The position numbers and the translations under genes are program-made. A model generated the notes under the pieces. That model saw nothing but the letters and a program-made list of their open reading frames with translations. It did not search any database and was not told where the DNA came from. From positions 1 to 64,000 of the forward strand of contig NZ_CP106737.1 in assembly GCF_025639885.1 (NCBI RefSeq): a DNA stretch of 64,000 bases, written 5' to 3'. The DNA is from Roseovarius pelagicus. Lineage in GTDB: Bacteria > Pseudomonadota > Alphaproteobacteria > Rhodobacterales > Rhodobacteraceae. This document shows positions 1-9,091 of the stretch, piece after piece (positions within the stretch are counted from its first letter, which is position 1; every line of letters begins with the position of its first letter).

Positions 1-632
1 ACTGCGATAATCTGCGAGCTGAAGTCTCGCGTGCCGAGTGGAATCCGGGTTTCTCCGACTTCTTCCACATCCGCATACTCTTTCAGGACGCGTCGTTGCT
101 CGGTGGTCTGAGCGATGCCGTAGGAATAATCGTGGGTCAGGAAATAGACTGATTTCCCCAGTTTGGCGACTTCGGGCACGAAAGCGTTGGCGATCATACT
201 GCTTGGGGGTGGCACTAGGAAAAAGTAGCGGTTTGCCTTCCCACGCACCAACTCCTCGGAGTTCGGATCAAGCGCGAGATTGACTACTTTATTGCGCAGG
301 GCAAATTCCGCCATTGCAGTGCTCACCGAGCTGCCGCCGCCGTTCACGAAGAAATCGACCTTATCGTTTTGCAGCATCCGTGTTGCTTTGCGCGTGGATT
401 GGGCAGCGGTCCCTGAGTCCTCATACTGAACCTCGATCTGCTTGCCGAGGACACCACCCTCGGCGTTGATCTCTTCCAGGGCCATGTCAATGCCATAGCG
501 TTCGCTAACGCCCAAGAAGCCGTAGTTGCCGCTGAGTGGAAGCAGCGCTCCGATTTTTACAGTGTCTTGCGCAAGGGCTACCGTGGAGCTGACCGAAATC
601 AGCGCGGCAACCACCAGTTTGTTAAGTCTCAT
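1..632 (-). CDS. ABC transporter substrate-binding protein, LivJ type (3' part outside window)
   Basis: Periplasmic receptor of a branched-chain amino acid/amide type ABC importer. About 210 N-terminal residues are visible and the gene runs off the left edge. A signal peptide ends near residue 22 (VALA followed by QDTV), followed by the family's usual opening KIGALLPLSG and later GTRDFSSQI, both typical of type I binding proteins of the LivJ/AmiC fold. The ATG at 630-632 follows a strong AAGGAGGAG ribosome binding site. It lies 65 bases downstream of the aldehyde dehydrogenase stop on the same strand, so it probably belongs to the LacI-controlled block, and the permease and ATPase genes would be expected beyond the window. 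The ligand cannot be predicted. Confidence 0.88.
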   Translation of the reverse strand, partial: MRLNKLVVAALISVSSTVALAQDTVKIGALLPLSGNYGFLGVSERYGIDMALEEINAEGGVLGKQIEVQYEDSGTAAQSTRKATRMLQNDKVDFFVNGGGSSVSTAMAEFALRNKVVNLALDPNSEELVRGKANRYFFLVPPPSSMIANAFVPEVAKLGKSVYFLTHDYSYGIAQTTEQRRVLKEYADVEEVGETRIPLGTRDFSSQIIA

Positions 633-697
633 AAGTTTCTCCTCCTTGTGTTGCAACGGCACCCTACCGCCGCCTCCTTTGTTCTGTGCCGGCCGCT

Positions 698-2139
698 TTA
701 GGTTAAGCCGATGCAGATATTTTTGGTTTGTGAATAGAAATTGATGGCTTCGAGTCCCTTCTCGCGCCCGAAGCCGGATTTTTTGTAACCCCCGAATGGA
801 ATTTCGACACCGCCGCCAGCTCCATAGGTGTTGACGAAAATCTGACCTGCCGCGATTTCGCGCGCCATTCGGTGGGCGCGGGTGACATCCTGCGTCCAAA
901 GACCGGTGACCAAACCGTAGGGTGTGGCGTTTGCGATCCCGGCGGCTTCCTCGTCGGTATCGAAGGGCACAACGGTTGTAACCGGCCCAAAGATTTCTTC
1001 GTCATGCACGCGCATGCCCGGACTTGCCTGGGTAAAGATCGTCGGCTCTATGAAGAACCCCCCCTCGCAATCCTTTCCCTCTGGCCGCTTGCCGCCCGTC
1101 GCGATTTCGGCACCCTCATCCCGGGCGATGTCCATGTAATCCATGATGCGCGTCCATTGACGCTTCGAAATGACCGGCCCCATGTCGGAGTTATCGATAC
1201 CTGGCCCAACCCGGTATTTTTGCGCCAGCTCCACCAGGCGCTCCACGACCTCGTCGTGACGCGACCGATGCACCAGCACCCGTGAGCCGGCCGAACATGT
1301 TTGCCCGGCATTTTGAAGAGCGCATTTGATGATCACCGGCGTTGCTTTTTCAAGATCGGCATCGGCGAAGACGATGTTTGGGGATTTTCCACCCAGTTCC
1401 AGTAAAACCGGCACCACATTCTTGGCCGCGGATTGCATCACGGTGCTGCCCGTCTGCACCGATCCGGTGAAGGCCACCAGATTGACATCCGGATGCGAGG
1501 CCAGCGCGGCGCCGGCTTCGGAGCCGTAGCCGGTAACCACATTAACAACCCCATCGGGAATTCCCGCTTCTTTGCAAATACGACCAAGCTCAATAGCGCT
1601 GAGACAGGCTTCTTCTGCCGGCTTGATCACGATCGAGTTGCCTGCAGCAAGACAGGGGGCGAGCCCGCGTGCCGACATTTGCAACGGGTAGTTCCACGGT
1701 ACGATCTGCCCCACCACACCCAACGGTTCGCGTTCGGTGTAATCGAGGAAATCCAGCGTCAGGGGAATGGTGACACCGCCAATCTTGTCGGCAATGCCGG
1801 CGTAGAACTCGAAATAGCGCGCCGCGACGACACAATCAGCCTCGGCTTGTGCCAGCGGTTTGCCGGTATCGAGGCTTTCCATTTTGGTGATACTGTCCTT
1901 ATTTTCAAGGATCAGCGCCGCAACCTTGTGCAGCAAACGCCCTCGATCAGCAGGCGTGGTTTGTCGCCACGGACCGTTCTGCGCCTTGCGGGCGGCGGCA
2001 ACTGCGCGGTCAATTTCATCCTCACCGCATTCGGCAACCCGGGTCAGCGGCTTACCTGTCGAAGGGTTTATCAGGTCGAAATACCTCCCCCCGCATTAAC
2101 CCATTCACCGTCAATGAGCGCGTCGAACTGTTCCTGCAT
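698..2139 (-). CDS. NAD(P)-dependent aldehyde dehydrogenase, frameshifted near its N-terminus
   Basis: Oxidises an aldehyde to its acid. The 412-residue open part (from 1936) carries the WNYP substrate-channel motif, the general-base Glu in LELGGKSP, the catalytic Cys in NAGQTCSAG and the C-terminal IPFGGYKKSG. A natural start at 2139 (ATG, MQEQFDALIDGEW) opens a frame that stops at about residue 22. After a six-G run at 2091-2096 the family N-terminus (RYFDLINPSTGKPL) continues in another frame. One more G would restore a protein of about 480 residues, the usual size. It is either a real lesion or a homopolymer sequencing error. It lies between LacI and the LivJ-type gene on the same strand. 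Confidence 0.85.
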
Positions 2140-2186
2140 GATTTATTCCATTTCTCAGTATTGCGAATATTGTTTGAAGCTTCGGC

Positions 2187-3266
2187 TCAGCGCTTGAGCT
2201 GCACTGACACCTGGCGGGGAACCGTGGACGATTCCCGCTTGATGAACTCGACGGGTGCCAACACCGTTTGTTTCTTTTCCGAGCCGTCTCCGCCGATCAG
2301 GTCGAGCAAAGAAAATGTCGCCTGGCGACCCATTTCGAACAGGTCGTAGCGCACTGTAGAAAGCGGAGGATAAATCAGCTCGGCGATGGTGCCATCGTGA
2401 AGACTGACGATAGACATGTCGTCTGGCACCTTCAGCCCGTTGTCGCGACACACCGTCACAGTGGCAGCGGCAACCAAAAGGCTATTACAGAATATTGCCG
2501 TGGGAAGCGGCTCACAGCTGTTCAATAGCTTTTGCGTGGATGTACGTCCGTCAGCGGCGAGATAGCCGCTTTCCACAATAAGGGCTGGATCGGGGTCTAT
2601 CCCCGCCTCCTTCAGTGCGGTCGTATATCCCTTTACGCGTTGTGCTGAATTGTAGTGCGTCAGCGGCCCCGAAAGATGCGCGATGCGCCGGTGACCCAGC
2701 GAAATAAGATGCTCGACGGCCAGCCGCGCACCTGCACTGTCATCCACAATAACGAAGCTGCTTTGGGCCTTTGTCCGCCGGTTCACCAGCACCGTCGGAA
2801 CGCCAGCCGCATCTGGCATCAGTATTTCTTCGTCTTCACTCTGCGAAGTTGTAACCAGCAGCCCGTCAACACGGAGATTCAGAGCCAAATTGCGATAGAT
2901 CTCATCAGCGGTCTGGTTCTCGCCGCAATAGCTGACCAGCAAGGAATAACCATTCTCAACCGCCGCTGACTGGGCGCCGCGGATGATTGGTGCGTAGGCC
3001 GGGTTCTCGGCCTCGGGCAGGATGATGGCTATGGCCATGCTTTTCGAAGTGCGCAAACTGCGCGCCGCAGGGTTCGGCGCGTAGTTCAGCTTCTTGACAG
3101 CCGCGAATATCCGTTCCCGCGTCTCCTCGCGTATCGACAACTTGGTGTCGCCACGCAAGACGCGCGACACCGTTGTGATAGATACACCTGCCTCCACGGA
3201 GACGTCGGAAATCGTCACCACCTTGCCTGCGAGATGCGGCTTGTCGTCATCGGATGATTTGCTCAT
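2187..3266 (-). CDS. LacI-family transcriptional regulator
   Basis: A 359-residue DNA-binding repressor. Residues about 17-50 form the LacI headpiece helix-turn-helix (VTISDVSVEAGVSITTVSRV) and hinge (NYAPNPAARSLRT), followed by a periplasmic-binding-protein-like effector domain (AIILPEAENP, GLLVTTS, ISLGHRRIAHLSGP). The family normally senses a sugar, polyol or related small molecule and represses its catabolic genes. The gene sits between the SDR and the aldehyde dehydrogenase on the same strand, 47 bases after the SDR, so it is probably co-transcribed and autoregulated. A 20-bp palindrome with a central CG, the usual LacI operator form, lies upstream of the SDR at 4125-4144. The effector is unknown. 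Confidence 0.93.
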   Translation of the reverse strand: MSKSSDDDKPHLAGKVVTISDVSVEAGVSITTVSRVLRGDTKLSIREETRERIFAAVKKLNYAPNPAARSLRTSKSMAIAIILPEAENPAYAPIIRGAQSAAVENGYSLLVSYCGENQTADEIYRNLALNLRVDGLLVTTSQSEDEEILMPDAAGVPTVLVNRRTKAQSSFVIVDDSAGARLAVEHLISLGHRRIAHLSGPLTHYNSAQRVKGYTTALKEAGIDPDPALIVESGYLAADGRTSTQKLLNSCEPLPTAIFCNSLLVAAATVTVCRDNGLKVPDDMSIVSLHDGTIAELIYPPLSTVRYDLFEMGRQATFSLLDLIGGDGSEKKQTVLAPVEFIKRESSTVPRQVSVQLKR

Positions 3267-3313
3267 GAGAGTTCCTTCGGGTGTGGGCGTATACCGAACG
3301 TCTGCTGCCGCGA

Positions 3314-4072
3314 TCAGACGCCGCGACCACCATCCACCGCCAGTTCAGCGCCGGTAATGAGTGATGCCTCGTCCGAAGCCAGGAACAGGATCGCAGACGC
3401 CACGTCCTGGGGCGTGCTGAGGCGGCCCAGCGGCACCGAATTGACAAAGGCCTGGCGCTTGTCCTCCGAAGGTTCCCCGCCCATAAACTCCGATAGCATC
3501 GGCGTGTCGCCGGCCACGGGTGCCACTGCGTTCACCCGAACATTGTCAGAGGCCATTTCCAGCGCGAGCGCCTTGGTGATGGCGTTGGCTGCGGCCTTGC
3601 TGGCCGCATAAGCAGACATGCCCGGACGCGGACGGCTGCCACCAATGGACGTGGTGTTCACGATAACCCCGCCGCCACCTGACTTGAATGCACTCAACGC
3701 CGCTGCAGCCGACAGATAGATCGCCTTGGCATTCACCGCGAACATCAGATCGTAATGATTTTCATCCAGCGCCGCGAAGTGGCAAGGGCGCTGTGGCACG
3801 CCAGCATTGTTAACCAGCACATCGAGGCCACCGAAGGAATCGACTGCCGCCTTGACCATTGCATCTGCACCGGCACGCGTTGCCACGTCAGCTTCGCAGA
3901 AAACAGACTTGTGCCCCGCGTCAGAAATCTTCGCGGCGGCGCGCTCTCCTGCTTCGGGATTTAGATCAACCACCACCACCGATCCGCCCTCTTCCGCAAA
4001 CCGTCTGGCGATCTCGAAGCCGAACCCCGATGCCGACCCGGTAACGATCCCAACCTTGTCCTTGAACCTCAT
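3314..4072 (-). CDS. Short-chain dehydrogenase/reductase (SDR)
   Basis: A 252-residue NAD(P)-dependent oxidoreductase of the classical SDR family, probably interconverting an alcohol and a ketone. Visible are the cofactor motif TGSASGFG near residues 11-18, NNAG near 88, the catalytic Ser in NTTSIGG, the YAASK catalytic Tyr/Lys pair and the C-terminal GAELAVDGGRGV. An acidic residue ends beta-2 (VVVVDLNPE), which favours NAD over NADP. It is the first gene of the minus-strand block SDR-LacI-ALDH-LivJ, with the putative LacI operator about 52 bases upstream. The substrate is not predictable. Confidence 0.93.
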   Translation of the reverse strand: MRFKDKVGIVTGSASGFGFEIARRFAEEGGSVVVVDLNPEAGERAAAKISDAGHKSVFCEADVATRAGADAMVKAAVDSFGGLDVLVNNAGVPQRPCHFAALDENHYDLMFAVNAKAIYLSAAAALSAFKSGGGGVIVNTTSIGGSRPRPGMSAYAASKAAANAITKALALEMASDNVRVNAVAPVAGDTPMLSEFMGGEPSEDKRQAFVNSVPLGRLSTPQDVASAILFLASDEASLITGAELAVDGGRGV

Positions 4073-4124
4073 GCGATTTCCTTTTCTTGCATCTCAACCG
4101 ACTGCACCGCGATGGTCAGTCGAG

Positions 4125-4144
4125 TTAGTAAAACGATATACTAA
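4125..4144. promoter_or_regulatory. Putative LacI-family operator
   Basis: The sequence TTAGTAAAACGATATACTAA has perfect 6-bp arms (TTAGTA/TACTAA) around eight bases, with a CG at the exact centre, the usual form of LacI/PurR-family operators. It sits about 52 bases upstream of the SDR start, at the head of the block that contains the LacI gene. The architecture is seen directly; binding is inferred. Confidence 0.65.
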
Positions 4145-4535
4145 ATCGATACAGTTTTTTCTTTTTGTGTCAATCTTGTTTCTGAAGCGGGATTTTTTCG
4201 GTGATGAAAGTGGCAGTTGGTCTCTTGCCGGGCACACTGGCGAGGTGCAGAACGACAGCTCGATAAACCATCCATTGCGACAGGGTGAAAAACGGTGGAA
4301 ATCGCGAAAGCCGCGAATAAACAAAGTAAAATCAAAGGGTAGGAAGGCCAGAACGCAAGCAGCTTGGCAGCACCGGCACAAGGCAGCTCTCCGGGCTTTC
4401 CGGCCGCGCAAATGAACACAGCTATGCCGTTACAAAAGGTGTTTGAGTGCGCCTCAGCCCGCTGGCGGCCTGGCATCACCCCTTCCCCGCACGCTCCAAA
4501 CCGTGTGGATTGCGAATCAGGCAGGTCGGGATTTG

Positions 4536-4804
4536 TGTTTCGAGAGATTCTGCCAGATCCACAGAAACCCAGAATGAGCGATTGTCCGACAGCAGACGTG
4601 ATCTTTGCAGCACCTTCGCCTGGTCGGGATTGGCATGCGCCGGCAGCGTATGGAATTGTGCGACAAGGACAACCGGGACTGTCCTGCGCCCGCATGCCCG
4701 GACTGCAGCATTCCTGCGTAGTTTTTCTTCCATTAGAACTACGTTGCCGCGCTGACCCCGGCCTTGTGGCAAACCTTGGCGACCGGAGTGCCTGACTTGC
4801 TCAC
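4536..4804 (-). mobile_element. Decayed IS3-family (IS407-like) element
   Basis: Two conserved transposase pieces survive on the minus strand. At 4804-4709 is an OrfA segment reading SKSGTPVAKVCHKAGVSAAT and then, across two in-frame stops, WKKNYAGM (intact copies read YFNWKKKYAGM). At 4646-4536 is an OrfB DDE-domain segment, DQAKVLQRSRLLSDN followed by DLAESLE, matching the RPRLLSDNGSSY...DLAEWLE region of this group. The part between them is deleted, no terminal repeats were found and no intact frame remains. The rest of 4145-4874 holds no recognisable gene. The remnant separates the FAD oxidoreductase from the LacI block. Confidence 0.72.
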
Positions 4805-4874
4805 TCAGCCGGGGAATTTCTGGCGGCAACCTCTGACCGCTAACGCAGGCGCTTTCAGGGATCGCAGAACTCGG

Positions 4875-6233
4875 TCATTCGATTCGCGCGCCCTGTGTCA
4901 CGAGCAGGTCTTGGAGCATCTCGATATCAAGGTCTGCCGGTGTCGTGCCTTGCCGGAGCGATAGTGCCGCCGCGGCTCCGGCGGCTTGGCCGGTCACCGC
5001 GCAGCACATCATGTTGCGCGTTGCCGCATGTGACATTTTATCGCCGCCCACACAGCGCCCGGCAACGAGAAGGTTCTCGATATCTTGCGGGATCAATATG
5101 CCGTAAGGAATGTGAAAGTATCGTCCGGTTGTGGGCAGGTAAAGAACTTCGTACCCGTCGATAAACTCGGGAAAGATGCCCACGGAATCGGGGAAGCGCG
5201 CCTGGTTGCGAATGTCGTGATCCGTGAGGTTGCCACGGCTGACAATCTTGCGCGTGTCGCGTACGCCAAGCTTCATGGCATAGTCACGCAGCACCGCGTC
5301 CTCGAAGCCGGGCACTTCGCTGCGCAGCGCCGCGATGGCATATAGGGCAAGCTGACGGCCTTCCATCTCGCCACGCGTGATCTCGCGCACGTCTGTTGCG
5401 TCATACTTCTTCATGTAGAGCAGGTTCAGATAGGTTGCCTCGCCCTGCTCCGTGATATGACCCAGCGTTCCGCTGATACTCATGATGTCTTTGGGAATGA
5501 TCCCTTTTTCCTGAGCGCGGACAAACTCATCTTCGACATAGGGGCAGAAAAGATCATCTTCCTTGCCGTCTGTCTCGATTGCCCAGTTCTTGCCCCAATC
5601 CCCAAATCGCGGTTGTTTTTCCTGCATGTATGCCCGGTAGCGGTCGCGGTTGACGCCTGCACAGGAAAAGACGACCGAAACGCCCATCATTTCGTCTACG
5701 GGTGTCTTGCGGGTTGGCGCGCCGGCGAAAAGCGCCACGTCGGCGTCTCCTGTTGCGTCAATCACCCGTTTTGCAAGGATCGCCTGGCGGCCCGATTTGC
5801 TTTCCGTGATAATGCCGCGAATGGTGTTGCCATCCATGATTGCGCCCACCGTTTTGGTGTGCAGCAGGGGCCGGATGCCTTCCTCCAGCACCATTCGGTC
5901 GGCGACATGTTTGAACAGTTCTGCGTCGATGGAGGCGCGCTTGCCATTGGGGCGAATATAGGCTGCGCCATATTCACGTGCGCGCGCTTCGAATTCATGG
6001 CCAATGCCCTGGCTGTCCACGCATTGGCCGATGTCGTACCATCCAATCGTTTGAACGCCGACCTGCGTCAGGTTTCCCCCGAAACAGCCGTATTCCTCGA
6101 CCAACAGAACATCGGCGCTGGCTCTGGCGGCTGCGATTGCGGCACTCATGCCGGCCGGCCCGCTGCCGACAACAAGGACATCCGCTTCGTCCATGACTGG
6201 AATTTCGCGGCTCGGTTCGGTGATGGTTTTCAT
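4875..6233 (-). CDS. FAD-dependent oxidoreductase (FAD_oxidored family)
   Basis: A flavoprotein of about 452 residues. The start at 6233 (MKTITEPSREIP) is preferred because it places the dinucleotide-binding motif VLVVGSGPAGMSAAIAAA near residue 17; a longer frame begins at 6305. Other visible motifs are the glycine-rich GCFGGNLTQVGV, VIDATGDADVALFAG and the C-terminal FAD segment LLVAGRCVGGDKMSHAATRNM. These belong to the FAD_oxidored proteins related to fumarate reductase/thiazole synthase flavoproteins, mostly of unknown substrate. The gene shares its strand with the SDR block but is separated from it by about 800 bases with an IS3 remnant, so co-regulation is uncertain. Confidence 0.88.
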   Translation of the reverse strand: MKTITEPSREIPVMDEADVLVVGSGPAGMSAAIAAARASADVLLVEEYGCFGGNLTQVGVQTIGWYDIGQCVDSQGIGHEFEARAREYGAAYIRPNGKRASIDAELFKHVADRMVLEEGIRPLLHTKTVGAIMDGNTIRGIITESKSGRQAILAKRVIDATGDADVALFAGAPTRKTPVDEMMGVSVVFSCAGVNRDRYRAYMQEKQPRFGDWGKNWAIETDGKEDDLFCPYVEDEFVRAQEKGIIPKDIMSISGTLGHITEQGEATYLNLLYMKKYDATDVREITRGEMEGRQLALYAIAALRSEVPGFEDAVLRDYAMKLGVRDTRKIVSRGNLTDHDIRNQARFPDSVGIFPEFIDGYEVLYLPTTGRYFHIPYGILIPQDIENLLVAGRCVGGDKMSHAATRNMMCCAVTGQAAGAAAALSLRQGTTPADLDIEMLQDLLVTQGARIE

Positions 6234-6949
6234 GATGGTGTTCCTAAAGGTGGCAAAAAGCAGTGCCGAATTTGGTGTGCGCCACCGCCTGTATGGCTGT
6301 TGCAAGTGTGTTTTTGTGGGTTTGAAAGGCAGCGCCTTCGGAGCAAGAACGATGCGAGGCGATCCGGCCCTGTTTCGGGAACGTCATGGCAGGACTCCTC
6401 TTCCGGTATCGGAAAAGGCGCATCTATTCAGATGGCGGGAAAGGCCACAAACGCACATCAGAGAGCCGGATCAATCGAGCCCGGCGAAGTGGCAGCGGGG
6501 CTGGAGGTTCTGAAACTGGCTCGGTGCGCTGGTTGAGGGGAAACAGGGCTCACCAACAGTGCGGCTGTTCCGGCCAGGCCAATTGCTGGCACCGGAAGAC
6601 GGGACACGCCACGCGATGGCGCAAGCCCGCGCGCGCATTGTTCCAGATTCGACGTCTTGTACAAGCTCACCCTCCGTTTCTTGCTGCGCTCTTGCCTGAT
6701 GAACTGGCACGCTGTCAAGTAAATGCTACCGTAGAGTATAATATTCTGCGGCCGTGGGGTTTGCAAGTTCGGTCATGGTGAGACCCGGCAAAAATATTTG
6801 TCATATCGGCCTGGTCCCGAACTGAAAACCAAGATGGATTCAATGTCCGATCCCGAAACGCGGGTGGGGACGTTGGAAGGTCTTGCAATACTTCCTACTC
6901 GCTGGTAGCAATTTCTTCAAGCGACGCCTTGAGATGCGGGAGAGTGCAC
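6234..6949. other. Intergenic region between divergent units
   Basis: Separates the minus-strand FAD oxidoreductase from the plus-strand beta-oxidation genes. I see no convincing gene; the frames present have no family motifs. The only recognisable element is the 14-bp inverted repeat at 6895-6908, close to the fad start. Confidence 0.6.
6895..6908. promoter_or_regulatory. Putative TetR operator, CTACT-N5-GTAG (site 1)
   Basis: CTACTCGCTGGTAG lies 42 bases upstream of the multifunctional beta-oxidation gene. The same 14-bp form recurs at 17383, 23923 and 23950, each time in front of an operon. The nearest TetR gene is at 14126-14794. Assignment to that regulator is inference. Confidence 0.5.
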
Positions 6950-9052
6950 ATGGCTGCAACAGGAAAACCGGTGGATTATACCGTTCGTAATCACGTCGCG
7001 GTCCTTACCTTGAACGCTCCCCCGGTCAACGGATTGTCCCAATCTCTCCGCCGCGCGATAAAAACGGCGCTTTGTGACGCCGAGGGCGATGGCTGCGTCG
7101 AGGCGGTGGTTCTGATGGGCGGGGGCAGGATGTTCTGTGGCGGCGCCGACATCAAAGAGTTCGCTTCGGGCGAGATCAGCGAACCGGATGTGAACGTCAT
7201 TATCCGGCAGATGGAAATCATGGATAAGCCGGTGGTCGCGGCGATCCACGGCGTTGCCTTGGGGGGTGGGCTGGAGTTGGCGCTTGGCTGCAATCTGCGT
7301 ATCGCCACGCGAGATGCGCGGGCCGGGTTTCCCGAGGTCAGGCTCGGGGTTCTACCTGGTGCCGGGGGAACACAGCGCACGCCACGCCTTGTCGGGGTTG
7401 GTTTGGCGCTCGATTTGATCCTCAGCGGCCGGAGCATCGGAGCGAAAGAGGCGCTTGAGCGCGGGTTGATTGATGCGCTTTCGGAGCGTGATCTTTTGAC
7501 CGACGCAATCGCCTTGGCGCGGCGCGCCTGTCAAAGTGGCGACCCGTTGCCGGTGGCCGGAAGGCTGCCCTTCAACGGCACCAGCGACCTGGAGCAAACC
7601 ATCACCGCCGCGTTGGAACAAGTGTTGCGCCGCACCCCTGACGCCGAGGCGCCAAAGGCCATTGCCCGCTGCATCGCATTCGCCGCCTCCGGCGTGGATT
7701 TCGAAGAAGGGCTCGTCTTTGAGCGCGAGGAATTCCTGAAACTGATGAGCAACACGCAATCCCGTGCCCTGCGCCACCTGTTCTTTGCCGAAAGAGAAGC
7801 CGCCAAGATCCCAAACCTCCCGCCAGATGTGGCGCTGCGCCCGGTCGAGCGGGTTGGCATCATCGGTGCGGGCGTCATGGGGCGCGGCATTGCCATGACG
7901 TTTCTCAATGCCGGCATCCCGGTCACGCTGCTCGAAATTGACGCGGATGCATTGCAACGTGGTGTCGAGGCGATCCGCTCGAACTATGTGACCCGCCAGG
8001 AAAAGGGCCGTATGTCTGCTGAGGATCTGAAGGAGCGGATGGGCCTTCTGCGCAGCTCGACCAACTATGACGACATGTCTGACTGCGACCTGGTGATCGA
8101 GGCCGTTTTCGAGAACATGGAGATCAAGCAAAACGTCTGTGCCAGGCTGGGCGAAGTGTGCAAGCCCGGCGCGATCATAGCGACCAACACTTCCACATTG
8201 AATGTCGATACGATCGCCAATGCCTCGGGTCGCGCAAGCGATGTGCTGGGCATGCATTTCTTCAGCCCGGCCCACATCATGCGCCTGCTCGAGATCGTGC
8301 GCGGCGCCGAGACCGCTCCAGCGGTTCTGGCCACTGTCATTGCGCTTGCACGGCGCATCGGCAAGGTCACTGTTGTTTCTGGCGTTTGCTATGGCTTCAT
8401 CGGCAACCGGATGCTGGAAAGCTATCTGCGCGAGTTGGATTTTCTTCTGATGGAAGGGGCCACCCCGGCCCGGATCGACACCGCGCTGGAGGCGTTCGGC
8501 ATGGCGATGGGCCCGTGCCGGATGATGGACATGGCCGGCATCGACGTGAATGCCCGCGTGCTCGACGAACGGGCAGCCGAAGGCGCTCTCCCCGATGATC
8601 CGGGCTATCGCGCATTGGTGCGCAAGCTGGCTGCGATGGGCCGCCACGGTCAGAAGGCCGGGCAAGGTTATTACCGTTACGAGGGGCGCACGCCCTGCGC
8701 CGATCCGCAGGTTGACCGGATCGCGGCAGAGCTGGCCGCAACACTCGGGATACCACGGCGCGACGACATTACCGACGCGGAAATCCGCGACCGTCTGCTG
8801 CTCCCGTTGATCAACGAAGGTTTCCGAATTCTGGAAGAGGGGATCGCCTTGCGCCCGGGCGATATTGATATCGTCTGGACGGCTGGCTACGGCTGGCCTG
8901 CCCTGACCGGGGGGCCGATGCACCATGCCGAAGCCCTGGGGCTTGGCCGAGTTTGCCACCGCCTCGAAGAGCTGGGCCGGCAGACGGGCGACCGCTTCGG
9001 ATATTTTGCCCCCGCGCCTTTCCTGTTGCGCCGGGTGGCCGATACCGCGTGA
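6950..9052 (+). CDS. fadJ: Bifunctional enoyl-CoA hydratase / 3-hydroxyacyl-CoA dehydrogenase
   Basis: A trifunctional-enzyme alpha-type protein of about 700 residues that hydrates trans-2-enoyl-CoA and oxidises the 3-hydroxyacyl-CoA. The N-terminal crotonase domain (about residues 5-190) has the oxyanion motifs FCGGADIKEF and HGVALGGGLELALG and the PEVRLGVLPGAGGTQ segment. The dehydrogenase NAD fold starts near residue 302 (VGIIGAGVMGRGIAM), followed by MHFFSPAH and two C-terminal dehydrogenase domains. I chose the ATG at 6950 over 6929 because it follows GGGAGAG and leaves a normal-length N-terminus. It is followed by the thiolase after 39 bases. FadJ and FadB cannot be separated from sequence alone. 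Confidence 0.93.
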   Translation: MAATGKPVDYTVRNHVAVLTLNAPPVNGLSQSLRRAIKTALCDAEGDGCVEAVVLMGGGRMFCGGADIKEFASGEISEPDVNVIIRQMEIMDKPVVAAIHGVALGGGLELALGCNLRIATRDARAGFPEVRLGVLPGAGGTQRTPRLVGVGLALDLILSGRSIGAKEALERGLIDALSERDLLTDAIALARRACQSGDPLPVAGRLPFNGTSDLEQTITAALEQVLRRTPDAEAPKAIARCIAFAASGVDFEEGLVFEREEFLKLMSNTQSRALRHLFFAEREAAKIPNLPPDVALRPVERVGIIGAGVMGRGIAMTFLNAGIPVTLLEIDADALQRGVEAIRSNYVTRQEKGRMSAEDLKERMGLLRSSTNYDDMSDCDLVIEAVFENMEIKQNVCARLGEVCKPGAIIATNTSTLNVDTIANASGRASDVLGMHFFSPAHIMRLLEIVRGAETAPAVLATVIALARRIGKVTVVSGVCYGFIGNRMLESYLRELDFLLMEGATPARIDTALEAFGMAMGPCRMMDMAGIDVNARVLDERAAEGALPDDPGYRALVRKLAAMGRHGQKAGQGYYRYEGRTPCADPQVDRIAAELAATLGIPRRDDITDAEIRDRLLLPLINEGFRILEEGIALRPGDIDIVWTAGYGWPALTGGPMHHAEALGLGRVCHRLEELGRQTGDRFGYFAPAPFLLRRVADTA

Positions 9053-9091
9053 CCAGTGCCACACTTCACATGAACCGTCAGGACACACACC

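Noticed and set aside
4364..4795. 143-residue plus-strand frame
   Set aside because: Runs opposite to the IS3 remnant and has no motifs.
5457..6536. 359-residue plus-strand frame
   Set aside because: Antisense to the FAD oxidoreductase; no recognisable domain.
7352..9088. 578-residue minus-strand frame across the fad gene
   Set aside because: Antisense shadow of the multifunctional beta-oxidation protein, which has full family motifs; the antisense product has none.
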